Origin: Isohypsibius dastychi
Lineage: Eukaryota > Tardigrada > Eutardigrada > Parachela > Isohypsibiidae
Reading direction: 5' to 3'
Assembly: GCA_034696485.1 (NCBI GenBank)
Contig: JAQIWT010000457.1
Location: 1-19,828, forward strand
Length of the DNA: 19,828 nt
Under the pieces are notes generated by a model. The model saw only the letters and a list, made by a program, of their open reading frames with translations, was not told the origin of the DNA and ran no database searches. How positions within the stretch are numbered: the stretch's first letter is position 1; each line of letters opens with the position of its first letter. Made by a program: the position numbers and the translations under genes. Shown here piece after piece: positions 17,020 through 19,828 of this stretch.

Positions 17020-17587
17020 TGTAGTCACGTTTTTGTGCAAAACCCGAGAAATTACACACGCTTGTTCACATTTCTCAAAGTGAATGAATAAAAGTCTACC
17101 ACCTCATTGTATTTATGCTTTCATTGTTTTGTTTTTGTTTCTCGACGTAGTTCTCCAATGCGAATGTAGTTTAGCTTGAAGTTCCCAACAAGTCTTAACA
17201 ACAATTTGACTACTGATTATGCAACAAAACTTGAACTGCGACTCGATAATAGAACGAAGTAAAGGGTCGATGACTTCTCAAATTTCGCTGGAAGGCAGTG
17301 TGCCTCAGTTTCAGTGCAGTATGTTTGTATTCAACACTCATTCTCATTCTTCAACACTTATTCGCTTTTGTTATCGAGGAATTTGCAAACGCGCGACTGT
17401 TTCCGACGAAGATATGCTGATTATGATCACCTACTGCGCAGACAAGGCTCATAAACGAAGTTGCCAACAAATAAAAACATGTGCTACACTTTTGTTTGTT
17501 TGGGATTATTTCGTTGTGTTTTTGTTCAGGTAAGTTGTTTGTGTTTCTCTAATGCGAAATAAAATGGCCAGAACGGAAAAATATTGT
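17020..17587. other. Intergenic spacer, no supported gene
   Basis: Lies between the 5' end of the small minus-strand gene and the 3' end of UNC80. A 104-codon plus-strand frame (17219-17533) with an AATAAA downstream at 17557 shows no protein motif and is not accepted as a gene. No clear TATA box precedes the small gene's ATG. Confidence 0.4.
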
Positions 17588-17593
17588 TTTTAA
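17588..17593 (-). terminator. Candidate UNC80 polyadenylation signal (ATTAAA)
   Basis: ATTAAA on the minus strand about 215 nt past the UNC80 stop, the only near-canonical signal noticed in this 3' flank. The 3' UTR between contains a CT-rich stretch (minus strand, about 17739-17765). Confidence 0.3.
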
Positions 17594-17807
17594 TTTCTCT
17601 TGAAAAATGATAAATCTCTGGATGAAACCGTGCATTTGATTGAAAAAGCTTGAATTCGAGAGTTACTTGAAATTTCCCGAACCGAGGAACATATCAACAC
17701 AAAACCAAAATATGGAAAACATTTTGTATCATCACTTTCAAAGAGAGAGAGAGAAAGGAGAGAAACAGAAATCAAGAGAATGGAAAAAGGGGAAGTACAA
17801 AAAGCGT

Positions 17808-19698
17808 TCATTTCAACAAGGAGATCTCTTCATCGTCATTCAGCGAGTCAATCGATTCATGTCGGATATTGTGCATCTTCTCCGCACTCAGTCGTTTCTG
17901 GTTATTCGAAACGCCAGGTTTGTGATGTCCGACATTATTTGGTACAGAATTCTTATTCAATGGCAAGAGCTCCATCACTTCGGGAGCTTCTCCACTATTA
18001 TTTTTCCGTAAGAAATGCCCGTGGGCCTTGTCCGTGCCATGTGAGGCCTTCTGACGAGCCAGCACACTCTTTCTTGGTTCAAAATGGCCGACCGAGTTGC
18101 CTTCTGTTTTCTCCACCATCACAGGTATGACAATCGGTGGCGAGCGTCTTCCATGAGCAGAAGTCGATGAAGAATAGTCGACTTGAACGCTTTCTTTTCG
18201 GTGCTCAGCTTTGCGTCCATATCGGACTCTGTTGGCGATTTCGTTGAGTCTCGCCAGTGGTTCTTCGATCATGGACCCTTCGTCTGCGACAATTTGGGTT
18301 GGAGATCGACTGGCCATTTGATTACTAGTCAGCACGGTGAATTCTTCCATAAGTGCGTTCATTTCGCCAGTGACTTGCGTCAAGAGAGCCTCACGGGTTC
18401 GTTCGATGTGGACCCCTCCGTGTAACGCTTTCAAAATGGCGGCCTGGACAGTTTGTTCTTGCTCACCTTCTTTTTTGCTCAGATCGATGTAGCGTGACGC
18501 AAATGGGGCTAGATGGACGAATAAAGACGTTCGGTAGACGATTGTGAACTCAAGAAACTGCCAGAAGGGAAGTCCGCCATTTCCTTTCTCCCCGTAATCT
18601 TGGATGGATTTCCCGAGACGCAGCCATTCCGATCCGAGTCTTCCTTCGTGAAATGCCACGACAATTTTGAAGCCCAGGAAAGCGATTCTTCGGGAAAGCT
18701 CCTGTTGTTTGCTGGATGAACTCGACTGGGACGGATGGACCCCACTGCTTGGGGGGTTGGAAATATTCGAATTGGTTCGGGTCATGTTGGCATTCACCGA
18801 GAGCTGTTTTGCACTGGTCAGTTTCCCGGGTGACATTGGTGGATGAAGTAGTTGGACTAGTGTTCGAACAATATACCGTAAGTCCTCAATTCGGATTGGG
18901 GGCAGGTCGGAGCTACCATTCCCGATTCGCAGTAGAAATGGCAGGAGGAAACAAATGACCAATCGGAGAAACCTGTCTGAAAATTGTCCGCAAAGTTGTT
19001 CCAAGTTGCAGTACTCTTTTCCAGCCTGTAAATACGCGGCGCAGAGATCGGTTGCTGCTTCACGGAAAACAACAGGCACGAGCAGGTAACTGGACGGGGG
19101 GCTGGCGGACCCAGCTGGGGAACTCGGTGGTCCGCTGATGTTTTCCACGGTTCCGGATGAGTTCTCCCCGAGGGTCATGTGGATGCAGATGCCAGTAATG
19201 GAACGCATTTGCGGCATGAGTGCCATCAAGTTGTTGTTGCACATTGTTTTTGTCAGACCTTGAATAATCTTCGCCGCAGCATTCCAGTCGGTTTCTCGAC
19301 GCATATTGGGTTTCTTCATGACTTTTGTGAATGTTTTGTCAATTCGGCGCAGCAACATTTGCAGAGGGGGTTTGAGACTTTCGATGGAGAAATCGATGGT
19401 TGGGAGGATTTCGGTCATGTAGAGCTCGAGACCTTGACAGGCCATGACCTCTTTGTCATAGGGAGCGACTTTGAGCAGGGTGTGCGCAATCTCAGCTAGT
19501 CGAATGTGGCTCTTCGCATCGATCAGTTCGGGAGGTCGGTTGGTCAGGTCACCGAGGAATTTGGTTAGCTGGCGAATATGGAGTGTGGCGGAGGAGACGA
19601 AATGTGCAACGATGGCGAGCAGATGGTTCCGTGGCCAGCTGAACTCTGACTGTGCGTCTGGTGCTTCGGCCACATTCTGCACCGTAATCTTGGGGGTT
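17808..19698 (-). CDS. unc80: UNC80, C-terminal exon (NALCN channel complex subunit)
   Basis: The open frame runs from an acceptor (TTTTTTCTCTAG, exon starts 19698, one base of a split codon) to TGA at 17808, 629 residues. There is no ATG at the front; numbering here starts at the GTG of 19682. Matches to UNC80 C-termini known to me: ILPTIDFS (92-99), RRIDKTFTKVMKKPNMRR (112-129), TDWNAAAKIIQGL (131-143), MPQMRSITGICIHM (156-169), FLLPFLLRIGNGSSD (245-259), VRTLVQLLHPP (272-282), IAFLGFKIVVAF (333-344), EGRLGSEWLRL (346-356) and GGLPFWQFLEFTIVYRTSLF (369-388). A polar, probably disordered tail follows and ends DDEEISLLK. UNC80 is a ~3,000-residue scaffold that joins UNC79 to the NALCN sodium-leak channel at neuronal membranes, so about four-fifths of the gene lies beyond the right edge. 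A broken copy lies about 5 kb downstream on the same strand. Confidence 0.87.
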
Positions 19699-19828
19699 CT
19701 AGAGAAAAAATTGTTGGGTTATTGTTTAAAAATAATGAGCAGGATTATGGTGGGGGAGGGGGTCAACAAAAACTCCCTTCATGAAATTTTGAACACACTT
19801 AAAAATTTAACGACCATAATCACCCGGG
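19699..19828 (-). other. UNC80 intron (partial)
   Basis: Non-coding sequence upstream of the last-exon acceptor, with a T-rich pyrimidine tract next to the AG. The donor side lies outside the window. Confidence 0.6.

Noticed and set aside
17219-17533. 104-codon plus-strand frame with an AATAAA downstream
   Set aside because: No motif, no splice or promoter support, and AATAAA is frequent in this composition.
17640-18130. Plus-strand open frames of 123 and 116 codons
   Set aside because: They lie antisense to the UNC80 exon and its CT-rich 3' UTR; composition and overlap fit shadow frames.

Overview
This is nuclear DNA of an invertebrate animal. The window has spliced genes with short GT-AG introns, long AT-rich stretches full of degenerate tandem repeats and small transposons, and the last exon of a divergent UNC80 gene. 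The species cannot be named from the sequence. Introns of about 50-60 nt and a strongly diverged UNC80 would suit a fast-evolving lineage such as tardigrades or nematode-like ecdysozoans, but that is a guess.

Layout. 1-1400: mixed sequence with a GC-richer island (about 700-1190) carrying a 51-bp tandem duplication; no recognised gene. 1400-4190: AT-rich tract split by two transposon-like insertions, a TTAA-flanked fold-back element (1747-3112) and a GGGCC-ended inverted-repeat element (3332-4002), with a 142-bp TA-flanked MITE (3655-3796) nested in the second. 4190-7680: mostly unassigned, with dispersed repeats, a possible short secreted-peptide ORF and one possible exon. 7680-10400: mosaic of ~70-bp and ~100-bp degenerate tandem repeats in opposite orientations, a 430-bp MITE inserted inside one unit, and a 34-bp perfect palindrome with 7-bp flanking direct repeats. 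10400-12700: short repeats and homopolymer runs, no recognised gene.

The right third holds the genes, all on the minus strand. 17808-19698 is the large last exon of UNC80, the NALCN sodium-leak channel subunit; the rest of the gene lies beyond the right edge. 12921-14236 is a second, tandem copy of the same exon, broken by a 364-bp deletion and several small indels: a pseudogene. Between them lies a small spliced gene of unknown function (17019 to 15678). Its last exon is interrupted by an 810-bp 5'-truncated non-LTR retrotransposon (15729-16538) flanked by a perfect 10-bp target duplication. Removing the insert restores an open frame that runs to a stop followed by a polyadenylation signal. 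The retrotransposon encodes a CCHC plus restriction-like endonuclease C-terminal domain with no internal stop.

No viral genes, CRISPR arrays, rRNA or convincing tRNA genes were seen.
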